A stretch of 36,140 nucleotides of DNA from a virus (IMGVR_UViG_3300009180_000011:1-36140); one strand, 5' to 3'. Numbered from the stretch's first letter, positions 8,176 through 15,612 are shown. Translations and numbers: made by a program. Notes: a model not told the origin generated them from the sequence alone.

Positions 8176-8465
8176 TTCTCACTCGCTTTCTTTAAAATGG
8201 CTCTTGCAAAGTTTGAAATATTTACATCCCCATAATTTTCTTTCCAAACTTCTAATATTTCCTCCTCAGTTAATTCACGCATTGGATGTGTATAAAGTGG
8301 GGTAAACAAATGCAAATCAAATTCGTTAGGCTTTTCTGTTTTAAATATTTGTTTTGAATTAGTGTGCATCCATGCTATAGGTTCACTCAATTCTTTGTGG
8401 GTAGCGTATTCCGCTTTAACATAAGTTACTTTATCGGGGTCTGTTGGGTGTTGTTTAAACGACAT
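8172..8465 (-). CDS. Conserved phage early protein (97 aa)
   Basis: A 97-residue protein with two parts. Residues 27-60 (EPIAWMHTNSKQIF...FTPLYTHP) form a compact beta module of a type common in phage early proteins. Residues 63-97 (LTEEEILEVWKENYGD...FARAILKKASEK) form a helical tail, also widespread in phages. No catalytic motif is evident. The start is set by the ATG at 8465 after the repeated leader at 8468-8484. Function unknown. Confidence 0.65.
   Translation of the reverse strand: MSFKQHPTDPDKVTYVKAEYATHKELSEPIAWMHTNSKQIFKTEKPNEFDLHLFTPLYTHPMRELTEEEILEVWKENYGDVNISNFARAILKKASEK
8178..8194 (-). repeat. Repeated 17-bp leader (copy 1)
   Basis: The + strand sequence CTCACTCGCTTTCTTTA is identical to 8468-8484, and its inner CGCTTTCTTTA recurs at 9124-9134. 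On the coding strand each copy stands just before a start codon (8175, 8465 and 9115). In this copy it also codes for the C-terminal KKASE of the upstream gene. It may act as a translation leader or be a remnant of gene duplication. Confidence 0.5.
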
Positions 8466-8467
8466 TA

Positions 8468-8484
8468 CTCACTCGCTTTCTTTA
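8468..8484 (-). repeat. Repeated 17-bp leader (copy 2)
   Basis: This is identical to 8178-8194 and lies in the short gap before the 97-residue gene that starts at 8465. A six-codon frame beginning at the upstream stop overlap (MNKESE) reads through it. That may be what is left of an ancestral coding end like the one at copy 1. Confidence 0.5.
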
Positions 8485-8485
8485 T

Positions 8486-8779
8486 TCATTTTTCTAGCCT
8501 CACTTTTCCCATGTAAACCCAATCTAATGGCTCAATTAACCATGTATGGCGAACACGAATTATTTTATTTTTGCTATCGTTGTAAATATAAAGATATTGA
8601 ATATCAAAAGTATCTTCATCGTAATATTCTTTTGGCTTCGGCTCTGGTTTGATTCTGTATTCTTCATCGTCATACCAACCAGGACATTCAGAATATATCC
8701 AAGTTACTTTAGATATTCGTCTTTCAATTTTTGCACCATTAGCCCAAGCTACAATTAAATCGCGATGTTTATGCTTCAT
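8486..8779 (-). CDS. Small basic protein (97 aa), MKHK family, paralogue of 13301-13627
   Basis: A 97-residue protein starting MKHKHRDLIVAWANGAKIER. I use the ATG at 8779, which has a GGAGAG ribosome site, rather than the TTG at 8794. The pattern is a start MKHK, a short helix, a Gly turn with K/T-x-E, a W-x-W/Y region, then the hallmark YRIKPEPK. The same layout is seen in the 108-residue product at 13301-13627 (start MKHK, later VRIKLEPK), so the two are probably old duplicates in different operons. The start overlaps the 3' end of the helix-turn-helix gene by 11 bp. Function unknown. Confidence 0.65.
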   Translation of the reverse strand: MKHKHRDLIVAWANGAKIERRISKVTWIYSECPGWYDDEEYRIKPEPKPKEYYDEDTFDIQYLYIYNDSKNKIIRVRHTWLIEPLDWVYMGKVRLEK

Positions 8780-8954
8780 CTTTACTCTCCTCAAAAAAAT
8801 CGGTGGCTTTAAAGCCCTTGTTTTCTAAAATCTTTTTTGCTTTGGTTAACGCAGCGTTTTTAATATTGTTGACGCTCATCTCGCTAAGACCTAACTCTTT
8901 CGCAACTTCGGATGCGTTATCAAGCAATCCAAATCTAGGTTTTAATATACTCAT
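8769..8954 (-). CDS. Small helix-turn-helix protein, sigma-region-4-like
   Basis: A 61-residue protein with a helix-turn-helix at about 13-45: ASEVAKELGLSEMSVNNIKN followed by AALTKAKKILENKG. This follows the pattern of sigma-70 region 4, where the recognition helix is followed by A-L-x-K at the end of the DNA-binding unit. The tail is acidic (FFEESKDEA). It may bind promoter DNA or touch RNA polymerase as a transcription regulator of the phage. It is coupled to the upstream 54-residue gene by ATGA. The fold reading is strong; the role is inference. Confidence 0.6.
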   Translation of the reverse strand: MSILKPRFGLLDNASEVAKELGLSEMSVNNIKNAALTKAKKILENKGFKATDFFEESKDEA

Positions 8955-9115
8955 TTTGGCGCCTTTGTTTTTCCATAAAACATTTCTTTAGAAAATGCGC
9001 CTAAAATAGCTGCTTTTGCTTCTTCACGTTCTTCTTTAGGTAAATCAGCTACCGATTCTTCAAGACATTCCATCACGCTTTTTATCATTTCTTTTATAGT
9101 AATTATTGTGCTCAT
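8951..9115 (-). CDS. Small acidic helical protein (54 aa)
   Basis: A 54-residue protein starting MSTIITIKEMIKSVMECLEE. It is all helical and rich in E and K (DLPKEEREEAKAAIL). I start at the ATG at 9115; a longer frame to 9142 would need a non-ATG start. The upstream leader carries AAAGAAAGCG, also found before two other genes of this operon. It is coupled to the sigma-4-like gene downstream (ATGA), so the two may act together. Function unknown. Confidence 0.55.
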   Translation of the reverse strand: MSTIITIKEMIKSVMECLEESVADLPKEEREEAKAAILGAFSKEMFYGKTKAPK

Positions 9116-9131
9116 TTTGTGTCCGCTTTCT

Positions 9132-9224
9132 TTAATTGCCAATTACAAACTTACCAGTTGAAAACATTAGAATTGTAAAAAACATACCAATTCCAAACCC
9201 CATACATAATAAATAAATTTTCAT
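9132..9224 (-). CDS. Tiny membrane peptide (30 aa)
   Basis: A 30-residue frame starting MKIYLLCMGFGIGMFFTILM, essentially one membrane helix with a short FSTGKFVIGN tail. Its ATG overlaps the helicase stop codon (ATGA), which suggests coupled translation. It fills the gap between the helicase and the 54-residue gene. The function is unknown, and homology cannot be judged at this length. Confidence 0.4.
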   Translation of the reverse strand: MKIYLLCMGFGIGMFFTILMFSTGKFVIGN

Positions 9225-10558
9225 TTCAATTCTTCCATTGTTATTTCAGATAATGCCTTTTTATCTTTCAAGGCGGTTAGTATACGACTCTCAATCGTAC
9301 CTTCTGTTACTAATATGTAAACCCATACCTCTTTTATTTGACCACTACGATGTAGGCGACCAACAGTCTGTTCATACAACTCCAACGACCACGGCAACGA
9401 TACAAACACCATCTTGTTGCCACCAAACTGAAGATTCAACCCATGACCTGCTGACTTGGGGTGCAGCAAGAACAACTCAACCTTGCCATCATTCCAACGC
9501 TCGATGACTTTTTCATCGTTAATCGTCTGGGCATGAGGATAACGACGCTTGAGTTCTGCCAACTCCTCAATGTAGTTGTACACAATAATGGTATTGGCGT
9601 GTTGGTTCTCCTCAAGCAAGTCGTCCAACAGGTCAAACTTATGGCTACTGAACCAGATTGGCACCTTTGTCACGTTCATGCGACCAGGGGTATTCGACGG
9701 CGTCGTTTCAGTCTGATAGACAAACCCCGATGCCATCTGTTGCAACTTCTGTGTGACGGCTGCTGCGCTAACGGCGGTGATAATCTCCTTGGCGAACTGT
9801 ACGGCGTAATCTTTCTTCATCGCTTTGTACGGCTTGTCATCGGTCATCGTAGCCCTTAGTTCAACCTCATGGCATGGCGGCAACTTGTCCTTGTACTCAC
9901 CTGCGTCTAATACAAACGTAGCAGGTTTGATACGCTCCATGACCTGCGTGAGTGACCCTACTCTTGGCTCCCATTCACCAAAATCACGGTTGATCAAGAC
10001 AAAATACTGTTGCATGAACGCGCCCTTAGACCGACCAAGTAAGGATTCATCGACTACCTTGCATTGGCCATAGACATCTTCTAGGCCGTTGCTTGTAAAC
10101 GATCCGGTCAAGCCCCAACGAATCTTCATTGGTTCTAACACTTTCATCAGCGCCTTGAAGCGTTTGCCGGATGGGTTCTTGAGTTTGGTTAACTCATCAA
10201 ACACGACACCGTCAAAGTCTAACTTCTGCTCTGACAACCATTGGATATTGTCGTAGTTTGTCACCACCACAGGGTAACCAGAATGTAGGGCTTGTAAGCG
10301 TTGTGCTGGGGTGCCAACTGCTACGGCAATCGGCGTATCGGTAGCCCACTTGGGTTGCTCAACCGGCCACACGTCAGTACAGACGCGCTTGGGCGCCAAC
10401 ACTAGCCAACGCTTGACAAACTTGTAGCGTAGCATATCTTGCATGGCTATAAGGGTAAGCGCCGTCTTGCCTGCACCGACTGGCGCAAGGATCATGGCGC
10501 GGTCGTTCTGGTAAAGGAAGTCGGCAGCTTTTTCTTGATAGTTTCGTAGTTTAAGCAT
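9221..10558 (-). CDS. SNF2-type DEAD/DEAH-box helicase
   Basis: A superfamily 2 helicase/translocase of SNF2 type, 445 residues from the ATG at 10558. Visible motifs are Walker A APVGAGKT (Lys31), motif II FDELTKLKN (DELT instead of DEAH), motif III-like GLTGSF, GHGLNLQ in the second domain, and motif VI QTVGRLHRSGQ. Phages often carry this helicase beside a VRR-NUC nuclease, as here, and the pair probably works in DNA replication, repair or recombination. No good ribosome site precedes 10558, because the HNH gene ends only a few bases downstream. A longer frame extends to 10600 inside the HNH gene, so the true start is uncertain. Confidence 0.85.
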   Translation of the reverse strand: MLKLRNYQEKAADFLYQNDRAMILAPVGAGKTALTLIAMQDMLRYKFVKRWLVLAPKRVCTDVWPVEQPKWATDTPIAVAVGTPAQRLQALHSGYPVVVTNYDNIQWLSEQKLDFDGVVFDELTKLKNPSGKRFKALMKVLEPMKIRWGLTGSFTSNGLEDVYGQCKVVDESLLGRSKGAFMQQYFVLINRDFGEWEPRVGSLTQVMERIKPATFVLDAGEYKDKLPPCHEVELRATMTDDKPYKAMKKDYAVQFAKEIITAVSAAAVTQKLQQMASGFVYQTETTPSNTPGRMNVTKVPIWFSSHKFDLLDDLLEENQHANTIIVYNYIEELAELKRRYPHAQTINDEKVIERWNDGKVELFLLHPKSAGHGLNLQFGGNKMVFVSLPWSLELYEQTVGRLHRSGQIKEVWVYILVTEGTIESRILTALKDKKALSEITMEELK

Positions 10559-11036
10559 GACGGGCAAACTTTCCATGGTATTTATTGCGCATCGTTTCAA
10601 CGATAAACTTAGCTACGTTAATATCATGGTAATAACCAAAAAATTTTTCTTTACTGTTAACGCTTATTCGAACCCCCCATTTTTGTGTTGCTTTATACCA
10701 ATAAACGCCCTTCACACCAGATGTGTTACCTGCACGTGTTCTAGCATTACGGTTATTTTGCAATATAGAAGCCGCACGCAAATTATTAATGTGATTATTC
10801 AAACGATTATTGTCGATGTGGTCAATAAACTCAGGTAAATAGCCGTGATGATATAAAAAAATAATGCGATGGTTTTTATACTTTTTTGCGTTAATGTTTG
10901 TTTGCAAATATCCATCGCCGCTTAATGACCCAGCTTTATCACCTGTTTTTGCGTTAGATGATGTACCAATGCGTCGGTACAACTCACCATCACGATATTC
11001 AAATAATTCTTTTACTAACTGTTGTGTAATTTCCAT
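10551..11036 (-). CDS. HNH homing endonuclease with AP2 DNA-binding domain (copy 1)
   Basis: A 161-residue free-standing HNH endonuclease. An N-terminal EYRDGELYR module leads to the HNH_3 core (YKNHRIIFLYHHGYLPEFID, then HIDNNRLNNHINNLR), and residues about 108-160 form an AP2-like DNA-binding domain (SGVKGVYWYKATQKWGV ... MRNKYHGKFA). It cuts DNA at specific sites and usually spreads its own gene. Its start lies inside the end of the VRR-NUC gene (22-bp overlap) and its end overlaps the helicase start by 8 bp. It therefore looks like an insertion between two genes that normally adjoin. A related copy is at 27319-27792. Confidence 0.88.
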   Translation of the reverse strand: MEITQQLVKELFEYRDGELYRRIGTSSNAKTGDKAGSLSGDGYLQTNINAKKYKNHRIIFLYHHGYLPEFIDHIDNNRLNNHINNLRAASILQNNRNARTRAGNTSGVKGVYWYKATQKWGVRISVNSKEKFFGYYHDINVAKFIVETMRNKYHGKFARHA

Positions 11037-11302
11037 GTTTCTTTCCATTCGTCTATTTCTTTTGTTGAACTAAACAATCTATAGTTTTGATTTAATAACC
11101 GCATTTCTATCGCAAATACTTTTTGCAGTTCTGACAGCCTACCATTTGGTGCTTTCAACTCCACAAACCACACGCTGCCATCAAGCATACAAGCAACTTG
11201 ATCCGCAACCCCACGCTGGTTTACTGACCTAAACTTGTAGGTTTTTCCACCTAATGACATTACCGCCCATTTAAAGTAAGATTCAATTTCTTTTTCATTC
11301 AT
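11015..11302 (-). CDS. VRR-NUC domain nuclease
   Basis: A 95-residue protein that is almost entirely a VRR-NUC domain (PD-(D/E)xK superfamily; known members are structure-selective or Holliday-junction nucleases). The pattern is an N-terminal helix EKEIESYFKWAV, then FRSVNQRGVADQVACML with D as a catalytic acid, then VWFVELKAPNGRLSELQKVF with the E-x-K pair, then a helix and LFSSTKE. I start at the ATG at 11302 (MNEKEIES). It is the first gene of the leftward early operon, 82 bp from the divergent rightward operon. It probably works with the SNF2-type helicase two genes downstream. Confidence 0.88.
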   Translation of the reverse strand: MNEKEIESYFKWAVMSLGGKTYKFRSVNQRGVADQVACMLDGSVWFVELKAPNGRLSELQKVFAIEMRLLNQNYRLFSSTKEIDEWKETWKLHNS

Positions 11303-11312
11303 GTAAAAAAGT

Positions 11313-11343
11313 TTAACACACAATTATTTTTCTGTGTTAGAAT
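11313..11343. promoter_or_regulatory. Divergent promoter region with inverted repeat
   Basis: The 82-bp gap between the leftward and rightward operons holds the inverted repeat TAACACA (11314-11320) and TGTGTTA (11333-11339), separated by 12 bp. On the + strand TTAACA (11313-11318) and TAGAAT (11338-11343) could be -35 and -10 boxes, with a long 19-bp spacer. The same symmetry places similar boxes on the - strand. A protein bound to the repeat would cover both promoters. The repeat is seen directly; promoter activity is inferred. Confidence 0.4.
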
Positions 11344-11384
11344 TTAATTTCCAATCAACTAAATTAAAGTAAAGGATTTAAAAA

Positions 11385-12506
11385 ATGGCTAATCATTCAA
11401 CTATAGTCGGTGGCTCGACTGCCAAACGTGTCATCAATTGCCCAGCATCTGTTGCACTCTGCGCTAAGATGCCACCAAAGCCGGGTAGCACTTACGCAGA
11501 CGAAGGTACATTACTTCACGATGCGATTGCACAAGTGTTAGGTGCGGATAAAACACCAGAGTCTTTGCTAGGTATGAAGTATAACGACCAAGTATTAACG
11601 CAAGAACTCATCGACAGTAAACTCATGGGTGCTTTAAAACTGTTAGCAGAAGTTGATCCTAACCTTGAGATGGAATACGCAGTAGAAACGGAAGTCAATT
11701 TTGGTGAGTTTTTACCTGATGTCTTTGGCTCATGTGATCTAATCGGTCGTATCGGTAATCGTGCGATTGTACTCGATTGGAAGTTTGGCGATGGTGTAGC
11801 AGTTAGTGTAGAAGAAAACGAGCAGTTGATGTTCTATGCAGCCGCTGCCATGCGTACTGAATCAGCCAAGTGGGCGTTTGACGGTGTGGATGAGATTGAA
11901 TGTGTCATCATTCAGCCACCAATGATTCGTCGTTGGGTGACAACACCTGAGCGTATTGCGCAGTTTGAAACGCAGTTGCAGCACGCAGTTTACGAATCAG
12001 AAAAGAAAACGGCAACCATGAAGGCTGGTGAGCATTGCAGATGGTGCGCAGCCAAGCCGACTTGCCCACAAATGACTGGTGCAGTTGACCGTGCTTTGCA
12101 CGTCAGTTTAGAATCATTAGACGCGCAGAGAATTGGTGCATACTTAGCAAACTGTGATTTATTAGAACAATGGATTACAGACTTGAGAGCATTAGCATTT
12201 CAGATGCTTGAGAATGACAAGCCGGTGCCGGGGTGGAAGTTAGTCAACAAGCGTGCTACACGCCAATGGACTAATGAAACTGAAGCAAGTGTTAAACTAG
12301 CTGATCTTGGTATTGATGCGTTTAAGAAGTCAATCATATCACCTGCGCAGGCAGAAAAAGAACTCAAGAAGTTAGGTGTTAAACTACCTGACGACTTAGT
12401 AGTAGCAGTAAGTAGTGGCAGTACGTTGGCTCGTGAAGATGATTCACGCCCAGCGGTAGTAAACATCGGGAAGCAACTCACCGCAGCCCTTTCTAAAATT
12501 CAATAA
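11385..12506 (+). CDS. DUF2800 RecB-like nuclease
   Basis: A 373-residue protein of the DUF2800 family, a PD-(D/E)xK (RecB/Cas4-like) nuclease common in phage replication operons. Visible marks are an N-terminal STAKRVINCPASVAL, a GTLLHDAIAQVL helix with the motif I His, GSCDLIGRIGNRAIVLDWKFG holding the D...D-x-K catalytic core, and a Cys cluster EHCRWCAAKPTCPQM that may bind an iron-sulphur cluster or zinc. The C-terminal third is Lys-rich helix. It is the first gene of the rightward replication operon, with an AAAGGA ribosome site. A role in end processing or recombination during DNA replication is likely. Confidence 0.85.
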   Translation: MANHSTIVGGSTAKRVINCPASVALCAKMPPKPGSTYADEGTLLHDAIAQVLGADKTPESLLGMKYNDQVLTQELIDSKLMGALKLLAEVDPNLEMEYAVETEVNFGEFLPDVFGSCDLIGRIGNRAIVLDWKFGDGVAVSVEENEQLMFYAAAAMRTESAKWAFDGVDEIECVIIQPPMIRRWVTTPERIAQFETQLQHAVYESEKKTATMKAGEHCRWCAAKPTCPQMTGAVDRALHVSLESLDAQRIGAYLANCDLLEQWITDLRALAFQMLENDKPVPGWKLVNKRATRQWTNETEASVKLADLGIDAFKKSIISPAQAEKELKKLGVKLPDDLVVAVSSGSTLAREDDSRPAVVNIGKQLTAALSKIQ

Positions 12507-12517
12507 GGAATCAAATA

Positions 12518-13174
12518 ATGTCTAATATCACTACATTTTCAGCAGCAAAATTACCTTCAGTCGAATCATTATCTACAGCATTACGTGCTTTAGAAACCGA
12601 TGTCGGCGCAGCAGGTGTCGTTATTATCAAAATGGATAAAACAGGCCATTGGGTGTTCGGTGCAGATCAGACCGAAGTCGAAGATGATTCAACATGGGCA
12701 GTCAATCCTTTCTCATTCGTGCATGGTTACATCGCATGGGGTGACGGTGAAGTGTTGGGCGAGAAGATGGTATCAGTATCACAACCTTTACCGGAACTCG
12801 ATGCAGCGCCACCTAACGCTAAAAAAGGTTGGGAAACGCAGGTCGGTATGTCCATGAAGTGTTTGACTGGCGAAGATAAGGATATGGAAGTTCGCTATAC
12901 CACAACTTCAGTTGGTGGAAAGCGATCAGTTCAAGCCTTAGCCGTAGCCATCGCAACACAAGTCGAAACAGATAGCAGTAAGCCTGTTCCGATTGTGTCG
13001 CTTAAGAAAGAGCATTACAGTCACAAGTCTTATGGCCGTATTTATACTCCAATCTTTGACATCCAGTCATGGGTAGGTATGGATGCAGACAAAGCCGAGC
13101 AGTTAGAAGCACCGAAAGAAGCAGAAGCTGTAGCAGAAGCACCAGCGACTGCAACACGTCGTCGTAGAAGCTAA
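12518..13174 (+). CDS. Conserved replication-operon protein (218 aa), possible DNA-binding factor
   Basis: A 218-residue, beta-rich protein with short helices, then an Ala/Glu-rich linker (about 185-210) and a basic tail ATRRRRS. The pattern WVFGADQTEVEDDSTWAVNP and a segment ending in HKSYGRIYTPIF are ones I recall only from phage proteins without assigned function. By position, between a DUF2800 nuclease and the polymerase, it takes the place that a single-stranded DNA-binding protein (DUF2815 type) has in other phages. The sequence does not look like DUF2815, so the role is only a suggestion. AAGGA precedes the start. Confidence 0.65.
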   Translation: MSNITTFSAAKLPSVESLSTALRALETDVGAAGVVIIKMDKTGHWVFGADQTEVEDDSTWAVNPFSFVHGYIAWGDGEVLGEKMVSVSQPLPELDAAPPNAKKGWETQVGMSMKCLTGEDKDMEVRYTTTSVGGKRSVQALAVAIATQVETDSSKPVPIVSLKKEHYSHKSYGRIYTPIFDIQSWVGMDADKAEQLEAPKEAEAVAEAPATATRRRRS

Positions 13175-13180
13175 GTCTTA

Positions 13181-13270
13181 GGGGTGATTAAGCAGATATT
13201 CGAGGATGTCACAAGTATGTTATTTTTCTGCTTTCTAATATACGTGCAATAGTGACCGAATCGACACCCC
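13181..13270 (+). ncRNA. Putative structured RNA element with pseudoknot potential
   Basis: The 126-bp gap before the MKHK gene can fold into nested helices: GGGGTG (13181-13186) with CACCCC (13265-13270), GTCAC (13208-13212) with GTGAC (13252-13256), and GTATGTTA (13215-13222) with TAATATAC (13236-13243, one G-U pair). The 13-nt loop contains TCTGC (13227-13231), complementary to GCAGA (13192-13196) outside the middle helix, so a pseudoknot is possible. No promoter or T tract is seen, so it is more likely part of the operon mRNA than a separate transcript. The complementarity is seen; the structure and role are inferred. Confidence 0.3.
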
Positions 13271-13300
13271 ACCTAATAAACTAAACTAAAGGAAAATAAA

Positions 13301-13627
13301 ATGAAACATAAAAACGCAGAAGTTTTACACGCGTATGTTGATGGTAAAACGTGTGAATATTGGTCTAACGACAGTAATAAATGGCAAGTAATTCATTTAC
13401 TTGAAACATTTGATTGGGCAGATAAAGTGCGAATTAAACTAGAACCAAAAAAAGATTGGATAGAAGAAAGAACCTTGTTTTGGAATAAATGTGTTAATTT
13501 TGTTGCGTATGACAGTATGGGTAGTGAATGGTTAAAAGATGGCAAGCATTACACTAAATTAGGTAATTTTAAACTTACTTTTGATGGTGAAACTCGTGAA
13601 GTTAAATTAGTAGAATTGATTAAATGA
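13301..13627 (+). CDS. Small protein (108 aa), MKHK family
   Basis: A 108-residue protein starting MKHKNAEVLHAYVDGKTCEY. It has the same opening, W-rich centre and VRIKLEPKKDW signature as the 97-residue product encoded at 8486-8779 on the other strand, but the C-terminal half differs (a beta-rich part ending in GETREVKLVELIK). An AAAGGA ribosome site precedes it, and its stop overlaps the polymerase ATG (ATGA). Function unknown. Confidence 0.65.
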   Translation: MKHKNAEVLHAYVDGKTCEYWSNDSNKWQVIHLLETFDWADKVRIKLEPKKDWIEERTLFWNKCVNFVAYDSMGSEWLKDGKHYTKLGNFKLTFDGETREVKLVELIK

Positions 13628-15612
13628 CTATTCTTTGGCTTGATTTTGAAACGCGTAGCCGTTGTGATCTTATCAGTCATGGTGGTTACAATTATGCTAA
13701 GGATATTAGCACTTCGGTGCTATGTCTTTCTTATGCTTTCAATGATGAGGATGTACAGACATGGGTGCCTAGTCAACCATTCCCACAACAAATTATTTAT
13801 TTTATAAAGCAAGGTATTCAAATTAGGGCGCATAACGCTGCGTTTGAGCGTTTAATCTTTTGGTATGTCTTATGCCCTGATTACAACGTACCAGAACCAA
13901 AGCTAGAACAGTTCTATTGCACCGCAACACAAGCACGTGCTAATTGTGCGCCTGGCTCACTCGAAGATGTTGGGCGCTTTAGTGGTGCTAATATGCGCAA
14001 GGATCATCGTGGCAGTCAGTTAATTCGGCTGCTCTCTATTCCTAAAGCTGACGGCACATTCAATGACGACCCAACGCTCATGGCTGAGATGGTTGCTTAC
14101 TGCGAACAAGACGTTCGTGCTATGCGCGCCATTAGCCAAGCCATGCGCCAGTTATCCGATGAGGAGTTGGCTGACTACCATGTGAATGAACGCATCAACG
14201 ATAGGGGGGTTTTAATTGACACCGACTTGTGCAACGCAGCGATTGGTTACGCGAGTGTCGAATTAGAAGAAATTGAAAAGATTGTAACTGAAGTGACTGA
14301 GGGTGAGATTACCTCAGTTCGTAGTACCAAGATGCGTGAGTGGGTGTTAGCGCGTGTCGGTAATGAAGCCAAGAAGTTGATGGAAATTTACAAAGATGAT
14401 GTCAAGAAATATTCCATTGACAAGTCGGTAAGGGCTAATCTATTAGTCTTAGCACAAGAAAACCCAGAACAAGTGCCGCCAAACGTGGCAGATGTTATCC
14501 AATGCGCTGACGACCTATGGGCGTCTAGCGTAGCCAAATTTAAACGATTAAAGGAATTAGCCGATGTTGAAGATCAACGAGTTCGAGGAGCGTTCGTGTT
14601 TGCTGGTGGAAGTGCTACGGGCAGAGCAAGCAGTTACGGCGCCCAATTGCATAACTTCACCCGAAAGTGTGCCAAAGAACCAGACGCTGTTCGACAAGCG
14701 ATGGTTAGAAGCCATTCAATTGTCCCTGTTTACGGAAAGCGAGTTACCGATGTGTTAAAAGGGATGCTGCGCCCAGCTATTATTGCACCTAAAAATCACG
14801 TGTTAGTTGTAGCAGATTGGAGTGCTATCGAAGCAAGAGTAAACCCTTGGTTATCCCCACACTCTAGCGCTAAAGATTTATTAAATGTTTTTACTTCTGG
14901 AAAAGATATTTATGTACGTGAAGCCGCGGGTATTTACGCGTGTTCTGAAAACGATATAACACCTGACAAAAGACAGCTAGGGAAAATAGCTATTCTTAGT
15001 TTAGGATTTGGAGGAGGAGCAGGAGCGTTTACCGCCATGAGTAGAGCTTATGGGGTGTCTATGTCTGAAGCCGAGATAAAGCGTGTTATTAACGCTTGGC
15101 GTCGCAATAATCCTTGGGCAGTCGATTTATGGCAGAATTTAGAGAACGCTTATACCAGAGCCATGCGTAATGTTGGCCGTGAGTTTAGCGCAGGGCGTGT
15201 GACTTATCTGTTTGATGGTCAACACTTATGGTATGCACTTCCAAGCGGTCGTGTGTTATGCTATCCATTCGCAAAGTTAGAACCAGATGGAGTTACTTAT
15301 GCCAAATCCGCATGGAAACCAGCAGCCGATGCAACCGAATGGCCAAGAGGTCGACTTTGGCGAGGGCTTGCCTGCGAGAACATTGTTCAGGCCACCGCAA
15401 ATGACGTATTGCGTCATGCGTTGCGCGTGTTGGATCAAGACGGCTACATGCCCGTTGCACACGTTCATGATGAAGCAGTTTTACAATGTCATGAATCTGA
15501 AGCTGAAGCGGTAATGCAGAAGATGCAAGAGGTGATGTGTACCCCACCGGCATGGGCGCAAGGATTACCATTAAACATTGAAGTAAATACAATGCAGCGT
15601 TATGGAAAGTAA
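13624..15612 (+). CDS. Family A DNA polymerase with 3'-5' exonuclease domain
   Basis: A 662-residue phage DNA polymerase. The N-terminal DnaQ-like proofreading domain (about 1-180) shows Exo I LDFETRS (D7, E9), an Exo II-type RAHNAAFER, and an Exo III-type AYCEQDVRAM. The polymerase domain shows motif A VVADWSAIEAR (Asp398), motif B KRQLGKIAILSLGFGGG, and motif C HVHDEAV (Asp616). No 5'-3' exonuclease or uracil-binding domain is visible. The length is typical of the shorter phage Pol A type. It is coupled to the MKHK gene (ATGA) and followed by a hairpin and the primase-helicase, and would replicate the phage genome. Confidence 0.93.
   Translation: MTILWLDFETRSRCDLISHGGYNYAKDISTSVLCLSYAFNDEDVQTWVPSQPFPQQIIYFIKQGIQIRAHNAAFERLIFWYVLCPDYNVPEPKLEQFYCTATQARANCAPGSLEDVGRFSGANMRKDHRGSQLIRLLSIPKADGTFNDDPTLMAEMVAYCEQDVRAMRAISQAMRQLSDEELADYHVNERINDRGVLIDTDLCNAAIGYASVELEEIEKIVTEVTEGEITSVRSTKMREWVLARVGNEAKKLMEIYKDDVKKYSIDKSVRANLLVLAQENPEQVPPNVADVIQCADDLWASSVAKFKRLKELADVEDQRVRGAFVFAGGSATGRASSYGAQLHNFTRKCAKEPDAVRQAMVRSHSIVPVYGKRVTDVLKGMLRPAIIAPKNHVLVVADWSAIEARVNPWLSPHSSAKDLLNVFTSGKDIYVREAAGIYACSENDITPDKRQLGKIAILSLGFGGGAGAFTAMSRAYGVSMSEAEIKRVINAWRRNNPWAVDLWQNLENAYTRAMRNVGREFSAGRVTYLFDGQHLWYALPSGRVLCYPFAKLEPDGVTYAKSAWKPAADATEWPRGRLWRGLACENIVQATANDVLRHALRVLDQDGYMPVAHVHDEAVLQCHESEAEAVMQKMQEVMCTPPAWAQGLPLNIEVNTMQRYGK

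Noticed and set aside
9238-10073. Plus-strand open frames opposite the helicase gene
   Set aside because: They are antisense shadows with no ribosome sites and low-complexity composition; the helicase motifs on the other strand are clear.
10551-11036. HNH gene as part of a group I intron or intein
   Set aside because: Neighbouring genes are complete on both sides and no splice-type sequence or split gene is present; the same holds at 27319-27792.
12518-13174. 218-residue protein called a single-stranded DNA-binding protein
   Set aside because: Only its position supports this; the sequence lacks the DUF2815 or OB-fold SSB patterns and its tail is basic, not acidic.
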